Of a stretch of DNA of 64,000 bases, positions 16,919-27,011 are shown piece after piece. The DNA comes from Rhizobium sp. SG_E_25_P2. Lineage in GTDB: Bacteria > Pseudomonadota > Alphaproteobacteria > Rhizobiales > Rhizobiaceae. Both the position numbers and the translations under genes were made by a program. The stretch lies in NCBI RefSeq assembly GCF_029892285.1, contig NZ_JARXVM010000013.1, positions 1 to 64,000 of the forward strand, in the 5' to 3' direction. Below the pieces are notes generated by a model. It did not search any database. It worked only from the letters and a program-made list of their open reading frames with translations, and was not told the origin of the DNA. Position 1 is the stretch's first letter, and each line of letters begins with the position of its first letter.

Positions 16919-19237
16919 TTAGTCAGACCAACTGCCAGTGTTCGCAAAACGCCTTGCTGAGGGTGTGACAGCCGCACGGCGCATGTCGATGGCCGTCCTT
17001 CTAAGTTGTTCTGCGTGATTATCGAGGTGATGGCTGAGCTTGAACTCGGCAATCAGGTTCCGCAAGCGATTGGCTTCGTCTGCTAGAGTGGATGCGGATG
17101 CATTGGTTTCCTCTACCATGGCTGCGTTCTGTTGCGTGACCTGATCCATCTGGTTGACGGCAGTGTTCACTTCCGACATGCCCACAGACTGCTCTTGTGC
17201 GGCCGTGGCAATTGCGTCCATATGCGTATCGATCGTATGGATATAGCCTTCAATAATCTTCAAAACTTGCCCGGTTTCACTGACTAGCTTCACGCCGCTC
17301 TGTACTTCCTTGCTGGAATTGCCAATCAGCTCCTTGATTTCCTTCGCAGCCTTTGCCGATCGCTGGGCGAGTTCGCGCACCTCCTGCGCAACGACGGCAA
17401 AACCCTTGCCCGCATCGCCCGCTCTCGCTGCCTCGACACCTGCATTCAAGGCGAGAAGATTGGTCTGGAAGGCGATCTCGTCGATAACGCCGATAATGTT
17501 GGTAACCTGGTTAGACGACTGTTCGATTTTTTGCATGGCGCTAACCGCGTCGGCAACCACCTTGCCCGACATCGTTGCCCGCTCACTGGCCTCCTTGGTC
17601 GCAACGCGTGCCTCTTGAGCCCGCTTCGATGAACTTGTCACATTCACTGTGATCTCATCGAGTGCGGCGGCCGTTTCTTCAAGGGCTGCAGCCTGCTGTT
17701 CCGTTCGCCTTGACAGGTGATCGGATGCATTGCTGATCTCGCTTGATCCGCTGCCAACTGCCTCTGCTGCGGTTGAAACGCTCCCAAGCGCTTCGTCCAG
17801 CTTTTCGAGTGCGCTATTGAAGTTTTCCTTGATCGACTGAAACGCGATGGAGACTTGCCCCGTGACGCGCGTGCGCATATCGCCGTTCGCCAACTTTTCG
17901 AGCGACATGGCAAGATTTTCAAGGAAGGCCGCCTGATCGCGATTGGCTTCTGTAAAGGCCGATTCCGTTTCCTTCAATTTTCGGTCCAACTGATCCTGGA
18001 ATACCTTTGCTTCCTGCTCCAGCCGTCCGCGCTGAACGGCATTCTCCTTGAACACAAGTACGGCTGACGCCATGTCCCCCATTTCATCCCCTCGATCCGT
18101 GCACGGCACTTCACAATCGAGGCGGCCATCGGCGATAGCCTTGACGGTGGTGGTCATGGCGCTCAAAGGTCCAAAGAGGCGCTTTCTTAAGACGACGTAG
18201 CTTGCTGCTAATACAATAAGGATCACTAGGGCTACGACGCCAGAAATGACGGCTTGGCGAAAGGCCGCCTGGCGGCCAAGGTCAGCGACCTCAACGGCTG
18301 AAATCATCGAGACGGTCGCGATGTTTGTTGTGGCGTTGATCGCCGGAATCAACTTGTTCAGCCAATCGGTGAATGCCATCTCCGGCATCTGCCCAGCCTG
18401 CACTGCGGAAACGATTCCACGCCGCAAAGTACCGAACTCACCTTCGAAGTACCCATCTTTCGCTTCGGATACGGCCCTGCGAACTGCGTCGCCGATGGCA
18501 GGATCACTTGCGCCGAGCTCGACCATGTCCCAATATGTCTGCGTCCGGCCTTCGGTCACATCAAGACGCTTCTTCTGTTCGGCATTCAGTGTCGGTCCGC
18601 CGGTATACGGAATATGGGCGATTTCCCAAACAGAGCCGCCGACGTTGCGAACGTTCCAGGCGTTATTTTTTAGAGCGGCAAGCTTGCCCATGACGGGATC
18701 GATGGATGCCATGTCGTCCTCAATCAGTGCAGCAAGCTGCACGATCTGATCCATCAATCGATTTCCTGTTTGCGCGAAGCGCTCACCAAGCGCGGTGTTG
18801 CGCTGGGTAATTGGCAGGGAAAGGGTATTATCGAGATCGGTACGCAAGCCTTTCAAGTCAGTCACGCTCTGTAAAAGCTGATCACGCAGGCTTTTCAGCT
18901 TTTCGTCGCCGAGGCTTTCCAGGTATGGCGCAGCAGCGGCAACGCCAGCATCCACCGTGTGCCTGTTCCCGGTCATCAGCTTTCTGGCGCCGTCAAGTGA
19001 CGAACCTTCCATCCGCAACAAATTGGGGCTGTCAGCTTTCTCAGACAGCAATCCCATCTGAATTGTCAGAAGATCTTTGTCGAGATTTGCAAATGCCGCC
19101 GCTCTATTGGCATTGCTCATAGTAAGCAATGATGTCTTTAGATTTTCCAACGTCAGCATGATTGCGATCGCTCCGATCAGCAAAAACAATGCGCCGACAA
19201 TTTTTTTGATAGTAAAGTGGCGCAAGATCGCCTCCAT
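16919..19237 (-). CDS. Methyl-accepting chemotaxis protein, membrane-bound (772 aa)
   Basis: Transmembrane helix 1 at about 11-31, a large mostly helical periplasmic sensor region (32-330), helix 2 at about 334-355 (VVALVILIVLAASYVVL), a HAMP region, then the cytoplasmic signalling domain with the conserved hairpin tip [20 protein letters not shown] near residue 590 and methylation helices on both sides. Such receptors drive CheA/CheW signalling. The ligand is unknown. No C-terminal CheR-tether pentapeptide is seen. It follows a second receptor gene 32 bp upstream in the same orientation, so the two may be co-transcribed. Confidence 0.9.
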   Translation of the reverse strand: MEAILRHFTIKKIVGALFLLIGAIAIMLTLENLKTSLLTMSNANRAAAFANLDKDLLTIQMGLLSEKADSPNLLRMEGSSLDGARKLMTGNRHTVDAGVAAAAPYLESLGDEKLKSLRDQLLQSVTDLKGLRTDLDNTLSLPITQRNTALGERFAQTGNRLMDQIVQLAALIEDDMASIDPVMGKLAALKNNAWNVRNVGGSVWEIAHIPYTGGPTLNAEQKKRLDVTEGRTQTYWDMVELGASDPAIGDAVRRAVSEAKDGYFEGEFGTLRRGIVSAVQAGQMPEMAFTDWLNKLIPAINATTNIATVSMISAVEVADLGRQAAFRQAVISGVVALVILIVLAASYVVLRKRLFGPLSAMTTTVKAIADGRLDCEVPCTDRGDEMGDMASAVLVFKENAVQRGRLEQEAKVFQDQLDRKLKETESAFTEANRDQAAFLENLAMSLEKLANGDMRTRVTGQVSIAFQSIKENFNSALEKLDEALGSVSTAAEAVGSGSSEISNASDHLSRRTEQQAAALEETAAALDEITVNVTSSSKRAQEARVATKEASERATMSGKVVADAVSAMQKIEQSSNQVTNIIGVIDEIAFQTNLLALNAGVEAARAGDAGKGFAVVAQEVRELAQRSAKAAKEIKELIGNSSKEVQSGVKLVSETGQVLKIIEGYIHTIDTHMDAIATAAQEQSVGMSEVNTAVNQMDQVTQQNAAMVEETNASASTLADEANRLRNLIAEFKLSHHLDNHAEQLRRTAIDMRRAAVTPSARRFANTGSWSD

Positions 19238-19269
19238 TGGTTAGCAGTCAGTTGTGATAGGGACTTTAG

Positions 19270-21000
19270 TTATTTACGAATGGATTCAAGCCGCGGCCGC
19301 CGAGAGATCCCAGCCACAGACGCATAGCCAGTCGCTGGGGTGCTGCGGCCTTCCTCTTCGCGCATTTCTCCGACGTTAAACCGAGACAGCAACTCGAAAA
19401 GCTGTCCTGCTTCCTTCGCAAGTTGGCTAGCTGCAGCGCTCGTTTCCTCGACCATGGCCGCATTCTGTTGCGTAGCCTGGTCCATGGTGTGGACGGCAGT
19501 GCTGATTTCTTTCAGCCCCGTTGCCTGTTCCGAAGATGCCAGGACAATCGCACCGACATTGTGATCGACCTGAACGACCTGCTCGACAATCTCCTGTAAA
19601 GAGGTACCGGTTGTTCCAACCAAAGCCACGCCGGTCTTGACGAAACCGCTCGACTTGGCGATCAGATCCTTGATCTCCTTGGCGGCTACTGCCGACCGTT
19701 GGGCTAGTTCCCGAACTTCCTGTGCGACAACGGCGAAGCCCTTGCCAGCGTCGCCAGCACGGGCCGCTTCGACACCCGCATTCAGCGCCAGCAAGTTGGT
19801 TTGGAAGGCAATCCCGTCGATGACACCGATGATGGTGGCAATTTCCGACGATGAACGTTCGATATCCCCCATGGCTGCAACCGCCTGCGTCACCACCAAC
19901 CCCGATTGCTCGGCACTGCCTTTGGTACTGCGAACCAGTAGCCCCGCTTCCCTGGCACGGTGGCTGGAGTCGGCAACCGTTGTCGTGATCTGCTCAAGAG
20001 CGGCGGCCGTTTCCTCAACGGAAGCGGCCTGCTGCTCAGTGCGTCTCGCCAAATCATTCGACGCAGACTGAATTTCCTGAGAAGCCGAAGCAATAGCAGC
20101 GGCGTTCTGGGATACAGTCCGCATGGCGGAACAGAGACCGGAAGAGGTCTCGTTGAAGTCACCGCGAAGCTGATCAAGGGACGGAAGAAATGGTACGCTT
20201 ATGGACTGCGTCAGATCACCCCGCGACAGCGCCTTGAGTGCAAGGCCTAGCTGCTCGACATTGTTTACCCGCGCCGTAATGTCGGTTGCGAACTTGACGA
20301 CCTTGAAGACTTTGCCGTTCATGTCGAAGATGGGATTGTACGAGGCCTGAATATGAACCTTCCTGCCGCCTTTTCCAACCCGCATGAACTCTTCAGCAAT
20401 AAACTCGCCTGCAGCAAGGCGCGTCCAAAAATTCTGGTAGTCGACACTGGCAACGTAGGTAGGTTCACAGAACATCGCGTGCTGCCGTCCGACAATCTCA
20501 GCGGCCGTATAGCCCAGCGTCGTTAGAAAGTTCTCGTTCGCTGAAAGAACCTGACCCTGTGGCGTGAATTCGATAACGGCTTGGGCTCGGGAAATCGCCG
20601 CGATTTTGCCTGCATCTTCCGCGGCTTGTAGCTTTTGCTGGGTTACATCAGTCGCGAATTTTACAACCTTGACCGGTCGACCGTGGTGGAACACCGGATT
20701 GTAGGAGGCTTCGATCCAGACCTCCTTGCCGCCCTTGCCGATCCGCTTGTACTGACGCTGATCGAACTCCCCTCGGGCGAGCTTTGCCCAGAACGCCCGA
20801 TACTCCGGAGATGCCACCTCAAGGGGATCAACGAAGATGCTATGGTGCTTTCCAACAATTTCGGAGAGCTGGTAACCCAGTGCCTTACAGAAGTTGGCGT
20901 TAGCCGTGACGATGGTCCCGTCGATCTTGAATTCAATAATTGCCTGAGAACGTTCAAGCGCGGCTAGGACTGCACCTGCGCCAAACTTCACACCAAACAT
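19270..21000 (-). CDS. Soluble PAS-PAS chemotaxis receptor (576 aa)
   Basis: Two consecutive PAS domains (about 8-115 and 130-240), each ending in the KVVKFATD(V/I)T pattern seen in rhizobial PAS receptors, then a short linker and a full MCP signalling domain with [19 protein letters not shown]. No membrane segment, so it is probably a cytoplasmic receptor sensing redox or a cofactor-bound signal, by analogy with Aer-like proteins. The start MFGVKFGAG is chosen because GGAGAG lies 6 bases upstream. Its 5' 87 bp and upstream region are duplicated at 23653-24071. Confidence 0.88.
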   Translation of the reverse strand: MFGVKFGAGAVLAALERSQAIIEFKIDGTIVTANANFCKALGYQLSEIVGKHHSIFVDPLEVASPEYRAFWAKLARGEFDQRQYKRIGKGGKEVWIEASYNPVFHHGRPVKVVKFATDVTQQKLQAAEDAGKIAAISRAQAVIEFTPQGQVLSANENFLTTLGYTAAEIVGRQHAMFCEPTYVASVDYQNFWTRLAAGEFIAEEFMRVGKGGRKVHIQASYNPIFDMNGKVFKVVKFATDITARVNNVEQLGLALKALSRGDLTQSISVPFLPSLDQLRGDFNETSSGLCSAMRTVSQNAAAIASASQEIQSASNDLARRTEQQAASVEETAAALEQITTTVADSSHRAREAGLLVRSTKGSAEQSGLVVTQAVAAMGDIERSSSEIATIIGVIDGIAFQTNLLALNAGVEAARAGDAGKGFAVVAQEVRELAQRSAVAAKEIKDLIAKSSGFVKTGVALVGTTGTSLQEIVEQVVQVDHNVGAIVLASSEQATGLKEISTAVHTMDQATQQNAAMVEETSAAASQLAKEAGQLFELLSRFNVGEMREEEGRSTPATGYASVAGISRRPRLESIRK

Positions 21001-21333
21001 GCATCTCTCCATCCGGTCTTGCAACACGGGCATCCGGCAGGATCTGCTTACGGACAAGCGTGCTTTCACCTAGAAGGAGCGCAAAAAATTAGGAATATGT
21101 AAATCATAGCGCTGGCTAGTTGATATATGCGGACTGTTTATCTCTCCTGCGTATCGGTGATCTTTTAATTCCCCGCACCGTTCATGTCCCTCGCTTGAAC
21201 AGTTCGCCTGGCTTCTCTCAAACTCCGCGTAGAAGTGCCGCGCGAATTCGCCTGACGAACGAAAACCCCATTTCTGACCAATCACTGAGACACTCGATCC
21301 GCATCCAGTCTTGAGGTCATTGTAGGCACGCTG
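20914..21333. repeat. 420-bp direct repeat, copy A
   Basis: Matches 23653-24071 in the same orientation with scattered substitutions (around a tenth by eye). It spans the first 29 codons of the PAS receptor, the 182-bp intergenic spacer and the last 150 bp of an AraC-family gene. Outside the repeat the two copies share nothing visible. Confidence 0.85.
21182..21333 (-). pseudogene. AraC-family regulator, 3' fragment
   Basis: Translates to the second helix-turn-helix of an AraC regulator (VIGQKWGFRSSGEFARHFYAEF), nearly identical to the end of the complete gene at 23919-24899. A one-base deletion shifts the frame after FYAEF. Sequence before 21333 on the coding strand is unrelated, so the gene is truncated at the repeat boundary. 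The stretch 21334-21595 holds no gene. Confidence 0.8.
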
Positions 21334-21595
21334 GACTTGCTTCGGAGAAGTGGAGAGGCATTTTCAGATCATGCCGCGAGATTGTGGTCGTAGCTATCGT
21401 GCTTCGGCTTCTCGGACTGGTGCAGTCAACGAAACCAATGCCCTTTATGTCAAATGGCCGATATCGCCGAGAGCCACTGATGCTCACTTGAGGCGGACAT
21501 ATATGAAATCGGCGGCGAAGGGAGGAGCTGGCAAGCTACGTCGTTCAGCTTGCGTTCCTCACTTGGCCAAAACCACAGCTTCGGGCCGACTGGGC

Positions 21596-23359
21596 CTATT
21601 GCGTCGCGTCGACGAAGAATTCGAAGCGGCTCCGCCCCTTGTTCTTGGCCACATAGAGCGCGATGTCGGCGTTGCGCTGCACTTGAAGTAGGTCGATGTC
21701 CTCGCCGCGGCCGACGGCGATGCCGATGCTGCAGCCAACTTGGCATTCAATCTGATTGATCCGGATCGGCTGGCAAATGGTCGTAATGATGCGGTCGGCA
21801 AGTGAGGACAGGTCGTCAGGGTCTGTCAGGCCCGGGGCGTAGAGAACGAACTCATCGCCACCGATTCGCACGACGAAGTCGCCCGACCTTGTGTTGTCGC
21901 GCAGGACGCTTGCCGCCTGCTTCAACACTCTGTCGCCAACATCGTGACCGAAGGTGTCGTTGATCTGCTTGAAACGGTCGAGATCGATATGCAGCACGGC
22001 CATACCCTCCGAGACCGTGTCCGGATCCAGCTTCATGCGGACGAGCTGGTTGTCGAGATAGCGCCGGTTTGGCAGGCCGGTGAGCGGATCCAGGAGCGCC
22101 ATGCGCTCGATCTCGGCCTTGGCGTTTTCGAGGTCCCGATTGCGGGCTTCGGCCACGCGGCGGGCGTCTTCGAGCGCGCGACGCAGGTTGCGGTCGTCGC
22201 TGACGTCCCAGTTGACACCGATCATGCGGCGGTGACCGTCGGCATCGACGAAGGGTAAAGCATTCATTCGGATGTCGCGCACATCGCCGCCCTCGAGGAT
22301 CACCCTGTAATCGTCGGAGAATGGCATTAGGCTGGCGACATGATGGTCGACACGGGCGAGTATCCGCGCCTTGTCGTCCGGGTGGAGCGTCGCCTCCCAA
22401 AACCCGCTCACTTCCACGTCCTTCGTCTCCTCCAGTCGGTAGACGCGGAACATGCCCGCATCCCATTGGCACAGTCCAGTTTCGAAATCGAACTCGAACA
22501 CCCCGATGCCCGACGCCTCCAGGGCGATGGAGAGCCGCCGCGACAAGCGTTCCAGAGCTTCCTCCGAGCGCTTTCGGTCGGTGATGTCGATGTCGGTGCC
22601 GACGATGAAGAGCGGATCGCCGTTGGATCCCCATTCGACGGCGGACGTGCGGCACTCGATCCAGAGCCAACTGCCGTCCGGCCGACGCAGGCGGTAGTCG
22701 TAGACGTTGCAGCTCTGATCACCGTCGCGCTGGCGCAGCACCATGTCCAACACCCGGTCGCGGTCATCGGGATGGATGGCGACCATGATTTCATCAAGGG
22801 ACGCCGGCAAACTGTCACCCGGGCCGAGCCCGCGCAGCGTCTTCCAAGAGTCTGCGTAGGCCTGCTGGCCGCTGCGCAGATCGAACTCCCAGATGCCGGT
22901 CTTGGCGCTTGCAAGGGCGAGGTTCCACCGCGATTTCGATCGGACATGCTCCGCCTCCCGGGCGGTGATGTCCGTGAGATCCTGGATCTGCAGAAGCAGC
23001 GCGTCCGGCTCGCCGCCGGCTCGCATCGTCTTGAGGTGGACGCGGCAATGGGCGAGCCGCCCTCCGGCTTGCACGGAGACCTCTATGGCTTCAACCCGGT
23101 CCGGCGCCGTCAGGAGCCCGGTGAGCAGCGCCTTGGGTAGGGGGCCGTCAACGGTCTCGAAGAACGTTCCAGGAGAGAGACCGTCCCGTGCGCCCGGGCC
23201 GAAGAAGTCGATCGCCAACCGATTGGAAGCCAGGACTTGCCCCGCTCCGTTCAACAGAAGGGACGGCAGCGGCAAATCGTCGAACCACGCCGGCGCCCGC
23301 GGGTGCTGCCCTGTTGTTCCGACGGTCGGGCCGGTCTCTCGCTGCATGAATGTATCCAC
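21596..23359 (-). CDS. PAS-containing diguanylate cyclase (587 aa)
   Basis: Three PAS domains (about 25-125, 145-260, 275-395), each followed by a PAC-like motif (for example FIVGTDIDITDRKRSEE), then a GGDEF domain (430-585) with an intact IGGDEF active site. The inhibitory I-site RxxD (RSGD) lies exactly five residues before GGDEF, so product inhibition is expected. No transmembrane helix. It makes cyclic di-GMP from GTP. The start is probably the GTG at 23359, with AAGGA five bases upstream; an ATG four codons later is possible. The gene sits between the two copies of the 420-bp repeat. Confidence 0.9.
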   Translation of the reverse strand: MDTFMQRETGPTVGTTGQHPRAPAWFDDLPLPSLLLNGAGQVLASNRLAIDFFGPGARDGLSPGTFFETVDGPLPKALLTGLLTAPDRVEAIEVSVQAGGRLAHCRVHLKTMRAGGEPDALLLQIQDLTDITAREAEHVRSKSRWNLALASAKTGIWEFDLRSGQQAYADSWKTLRGLGPGDSLPASLDEIMVAIHPDDRDRVLDMVLRQRDGDQSCNVYDYRLRRPDGSWLWIECRTSAVEWGSNGDPLFIVGTDIDITDRKRSEEALERLSRRLSIALEASGIGVFEFDFETGLCQWDAGMFRVYRLEETKDVEVSGFWEATLHPDDKARILARVDHHVASLMPFSDDYRVILEGGDVRDIRMNALPFVDADGHRRMIGVNWDVSDDRNLRRALEDARRVAEARNRDLENAKAEIERMALLDPLTGLPNRRYLDNQLVRMKLDPDTVSEGMAVLHIDLDRFKQINDTFGHDVGDRVLKQAASVLRDNTRSGDFVVRIGGDEFVLYAPGLTDPDDLSSLADRIITTICQPIRINQIECQVGCSIGIAVGRGEDIDLLQVQRNADIALYVAKNKGRSRFEFFVDATQ

Positions 23360-23411
23360 CGACGTCCTTTAAGCCCTGGGATTTCCAGTTCGACCGGGAT
23401 GTTTCGTTTTT

Positions 23412-23652
23412 CTACTCCGGGTTGTCGCTATCCGACGCAACCAGAACTTTGGCATTAAAATCGCCGAACAAATTTGCCAAATTTAGCAAGCAAAAGATGT
23501 TGCTTTCCTGAGCGACCATACCGTCCGAAAAGGATTTGTCGAAAGACGTGGTGATCTCAGGAAGTGGTTGAATCTGATCGCTTCTGATTGTTAGAATGTC
23601 AGATACCCGATCAACCAACATACCGATAACCGCGTTGTGAACGTCGGCAACT
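23412..23652 (-). pseudogene. CheW-like adaptor, C-terminal fragment
   Basis: The frame encodes VIGMLVDRVSDILTIRS, then IQPLPE and ESNIFCLLNLANLFG, which match the conserved last third of CheW (xxGLLVDxVxDVL ... LLxxxxLL). It joins the start of a duplicated receptor gene at the edge of the 420-bp repeat but in another reading frame, so it has no start of its own. A chemotaxis adaptor gene once lay here. Confidence 0.65.
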
Positions 23653-23739
23653 GGTCCCGTCGATCTTGAATTCAATAATTGCCTGAGAACGTTCAAGCGC
23701 GGCTAGGACTGCACCTGCGCCAAACTTCACACCAAACAT
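23653..23739 (-). pseudogene. PAS receptor 5' fragment (duplicated)
   Basis: Encodes [16 protein letters not shown] and the following residues of the receptor at 19270-21000, including the same ribosome site, for 29 codons; it then runs out of frame into the CheW fragment. A remnant of duplication or recombination. Confidence 0.8.
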
Positions 23740-24071
23740 GCGTCTCTCCATCCGGTTTTGCAACGCGGGCATCCGGCAGGATCTGCTCACGGACAAGCGC
23801 GCTTTCACCTAGAAGGAGCGCAAAGAATTAGGAATATGTAAATCTTAGCGCTGGCAAGTCGATATATGCGGACCGTTTATCGTTCGTGCGAATCAGTGAT
23901 CTTTGATCCTCTCAGCGCTCATGTCCCTCGCTTGAACAGTTCTCCTGGCTTCTCTCCAAACTCCGCGTAGAAGAGCCGCGCGAATTCGCCGGACGAACGA
24001 AAGCCCCATTTCTGACCAATCACTGCGACACTCGGTCCGCATCCAGTCTTGAGGTCATTGTAGGCACGCTG
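23653..24071. repeat. 420-bp direct repeat, copy B
   Basis: Partner of 20914-21333, offset by 2,739 bp in the same orientation. This copy contains the authentic 3' end of the complete AraC gene but only a stub of the receptor gene, the reverse of copy A. Recombination between copies would delete the diguanylate cyclase gene. Confidence 0.85.
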
Positions 24072-24899
24072 CAGCCGTACCTTTCTGATATAGAGTTGTG
24101 GGGTGGTCTCCAGTTGTTCACGGAAAGTCAATTGCAGTGACCGAATACTGAGCCCTGAGGCGACTGCCACTTCTGCGGGTGTTATCGGCAGATGTGCGTT
24201 GGCGTGGATGTACTCAAGCGCATTGCGAAGAAGCCGGGGCAACTCGACCGAACCATGCCGGAGCGCGGCAGAGTAGGAGTGCCGGGAGCCGTACAGGATG
24301 GTATTGATAAGGGCATCCTGAAGATTGGCAACGGCCAGCGGGTTGCCAACCAGCCCACCATGTTCGGCAAGCCCTCTTTGCAAAGTGTCGCAGATGCTTT
24401 CGCAGGCGAGGTGAATGGGAAGGGGCATACCGTCCGGCTCGAATGCAATACGAGCAACATGTTCATGTCCGAGCCGGTCGGACAGTGCTTTTTTCAGGGT
24501 ACGTGCCTCGATGATCATCCCTTTTTGAGACGACATCGGCTCTATAAATTTTCCCTCCGAGGCCCTCCGGTCGACAAGAATCGTGGTCGGTACTCTGTCG
24601 GCGGAAATCGGCGAGGATTCTTCAAGATCTAACGTTTTGCGTTGAACAGCAAAGACAAAATCATCCAGAGCACCGATGCATCGTGCGTGGTATCCGGTAG
24701 CCGACGCGGAGGCAAAGATCAGCAACTTGTCAGCTTGAAGGGACCTGCCGCGAAAGTGGAATTTTTGCTTGTCGGTATTCAGTACGACAGGAGTTTCCAA
24801 GTCACTGGTGAACTCGTTCGCTTCATCAATATCGGAAAATTCCATATGCCACATGCCGGAACCCCTCAATTCAGCAACAGGCAATAGAGGCATCCTCAT
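23919..24899 (-). CDS. AraC-family transcriptional regulator (326 aa)
   Basis: The C-terminal 110 residues hold the double helix-turn-helix of the family (PITPAEVAVASGLSIRSLQ, then IGQKWGFRSSGEFARLFYAEFGEKPGELF). The N-terminal 200 residues resemble the AraC-binding-like domain (PF14525-type) that senses a ligand or partner. The gene ends 179 bp before the receptor stub; in the undamaged arrangement it lay directly upstream of the PAS receptor, so it may have regulated that gene. No gene is seen in 24900-25196. Confidence 0.85.
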   Translation of the reverse strand: MRMPLLPVAELRGSGMWHMEFSDIDEANEFTSDLETPVVLNTDKQKFHFRGRSLQADKLLIFASASATGYHARCIGALDDFVFAVQRKTLDLEESSPISADRVPTTILVDRRASEGKFIEPMSSQKGMIIEARTLKKALSDRLGHEHVARIAFEPDGMPLPIHLACESICDTLQRGLAEHGGLVGNPLAVANLQDALINTILYGSRHSYSAALRHGSVELPRLLRNALEYIHANAHLPITPAEVAVASGLSIRSLQLTFREQLETTPQLYIRKVRLQRAYNDLKTGCGPSVAVIGQKWGFRSSGEFARLFYAEFGEKPGELFKRGT

Positions 24900-25196
24900 A
24901 TTGTAACGCAGTAGGCCCTGTCGTAATACATGAGTAATATATTTTTTGGGCTTCGATAATCCGTTCGTTTAAATTTTGGAATTTAGCCTGACCTTCTTCG
25001 ATGAACGGCGTTCAGCCTTTGCGCCCGAACATAGGTGGCAACAGCGATCTGACGGCAAGCAGTTCGAAGGTTTCGACATTTAGATGCACGGCGGTGTCCG
25101 TTCCTAGTCTTTGTAAATGGCCAACTTTTGCAGGCCATTGCGCATTGGCGTCTAGAAGATTGCAGACGCTTCTCTCATATCTACACTCGTTTTAGG

Positions 25197-26626
25197 TCAG
25201 CAGACTTTCACGACCTCAAGGTCGAGCAGTTTCGCGAGTTTCTCGATGCGCCCGGCAATATGCCCGACGCCGACGGCGCAGTGGTGGGCCGGTCCTTGCG
25301 CATTCCACGCCTCGACGAACCGGCGGGCGCCGAGCGGGAACTGATACCGGCTGTTGGTATTGCCGATTTCGAGGATCGGACCGGCGACGGAGGCGCCTTC
25401 CGCGCAGAGCAGCTTAACCTTGCCGGCACTCTCGATGACGGAAAGCAGCGTCACCGGTCCATGCCTCACCGACATCTCGACGCTGACGCCGGAGCCGACC
25501 TTGCCGTGGAAAACCTGCAGCGGCCGGATCTTGGTGCGCCCTTCGGCAATTTTGGTATGACCCGGCCCGTCATGCCCCATCAGCACGACGTCGGCCGCAA
25601 AATCCATAGCATAATACTCGGTGAACGAGCCGCCGACACCGAAGCTGTCCATAATCTTCATGGCCTGGGCGTTCTTGATCTCGTACTCACCGGCCACCGG
25701 CACGCCATCGGCCGTCAGCATGGAGCAACCGACGATGATCGAGGTGATGATATCCTCGTATTCGTGGCCGGGCTGGGACTCGTAATAATAGGCCAGCGAC
25801 CCGAGCGACTTCTTGTTCACCAGCTTACGCAGCGCCACGGCGGTTTTTGCCGCCCGCGCCAGTTCCTTCGGGTCGCAATCCGGCTGCACATCGAATTCCG
25901 CTTCGATCGTCGCCAGACAGGCGGAGATTATCCGCCTCGCTGACATCCTCCCGCAGCCGCGCCAGTTCATCAATTTCCAGCACTTCAATATGGGTGCCGA
26001 AGGCAGCGGCCTGCGCGGTCAGATCGGAATAGATATCGAGCATGCCGTTGTAGTAGCGGCCCATGACGCCGAGCCGGTTATGCGCCATCAAATGCGCGAC
26101 GCGCGCGGCCTCGATCCAGTCGTTGATTTCCTCCTCGACGATCGGATCATCGGTGAGAACACCTGTCACCTGATGAAAGCTGATGCCTGCCCGATGGAAG
26201 ACATTGGCGATTTTGGGGACGGGGCAGGCAGAGCAATGCGCCAGCCAGTCGCCGGTCATCGCGGTTCGATCACCGAGTGCGTTGAAGGTGGCATAGTCGA
26301 TGGCCACGGTCGGCTGCAGGTTGAGGATGATCACCGGGACCTTTGCCCGGCGTACCACCGGCAGAACGGTCGAAGACAAGGCATAGGTGGTGATGTAGAA
26401 AAAAATGATATCGACGTCCGCCTGGCGAAACTGATGCCCAGCCTCGAGCGCCTTTTCGGGTATATCGATCAGCCCGAGGTTAACGACCTCGACGCAGGGG
26501 GCGCGCAAGCTTTTCCTCGACAGTATCGACATAGCCGCGCAGCCGTGTTTCCAGACCTTTGAACTGCGGCCAGTAGGCCTCCAGACCGATGCCGAAAAGG
26601 CCGGCCTTCAAGGGGCGTTCAGTCAT
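25197..26626 (-). pseudogene. L-fucose/L-arabinose isomerase-family protein, frameshifted
   Basis: Three successive reading frames encode parts of one sugar-isomerase-like protein. The start (MTERPLKAGLFGIG, ATG at 26626 after GGAGAAA) runs to about 26510. The middle (VEVVNLGLIDIPEKALEAG to LAHCSACPVPKIANV and MGRYYNGMLDIYSD) runs to about 25937. The end (IEAEFDVQPDCDPKELARA to VGVGHIAGRIEKLAKLL) runs to 25197. Single-base indels near a C run at about 26510 and near 25937 explain the shifts. Sequencing error is possible, but the neighbouring permease is also broken, which favours real decay. Confidence 0.72.
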
Positions 26627-26657
26627 TTCTGTTTCTCCGATGCAATAGTGAAAAGCG

Positions 26658-26912
26658 TCAGCTCTGCAGGCGCACGCGCAGCTGATCGAGGCCGACCGCC
26701 ATCAAAAGGACGATGCCGCAGGTGACGTCCTGCCAGAAGGACGACACGTTCATCAGCGTCAGGCCGTTGTTCAGCGTGCCGAGAATAAGGACTGCGATCA
26801 GCGTACCCCAGACGCTGCCGAGTCCGCCGAACAGACTGGTGCCACCAAGGATGATGGCCGCAATGATGGTCAGCAGATGCTGTCCTGCACTGAAGACCAG
26901 CAACTCTTCTCA
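26658..26912 (-). pseudogene. Sugar ABC transporter permease (RbsC-type), C-terminal fragment
   Basis: Encodes AGQHLLTIIAAIILGGTSLFGG, the conserved EAA-like end region of RbsC-family permeases, followed by two hydrophobic helices (LIAVLILGTLNNGLTLM and ending LLMAVGLDQLRVRL). Only about 80 of roughly 330 residues remain; similarity stops abruptly at 26912. It lies just upstream of the isomerase pseudogene in the same direction, so this is the tail of a lost sugar uptake and catabolism operon. Confidence 0.75.
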
Positions 26913-27011
26913 AGCTGATTAAATCAAACTTCACTCATGTAGTACAGCATCATACAGCGCTATCGCCGCACGCAAGTCCTGAACAAAGCTTACCTGGGGC
27001 CATTCGCACCA

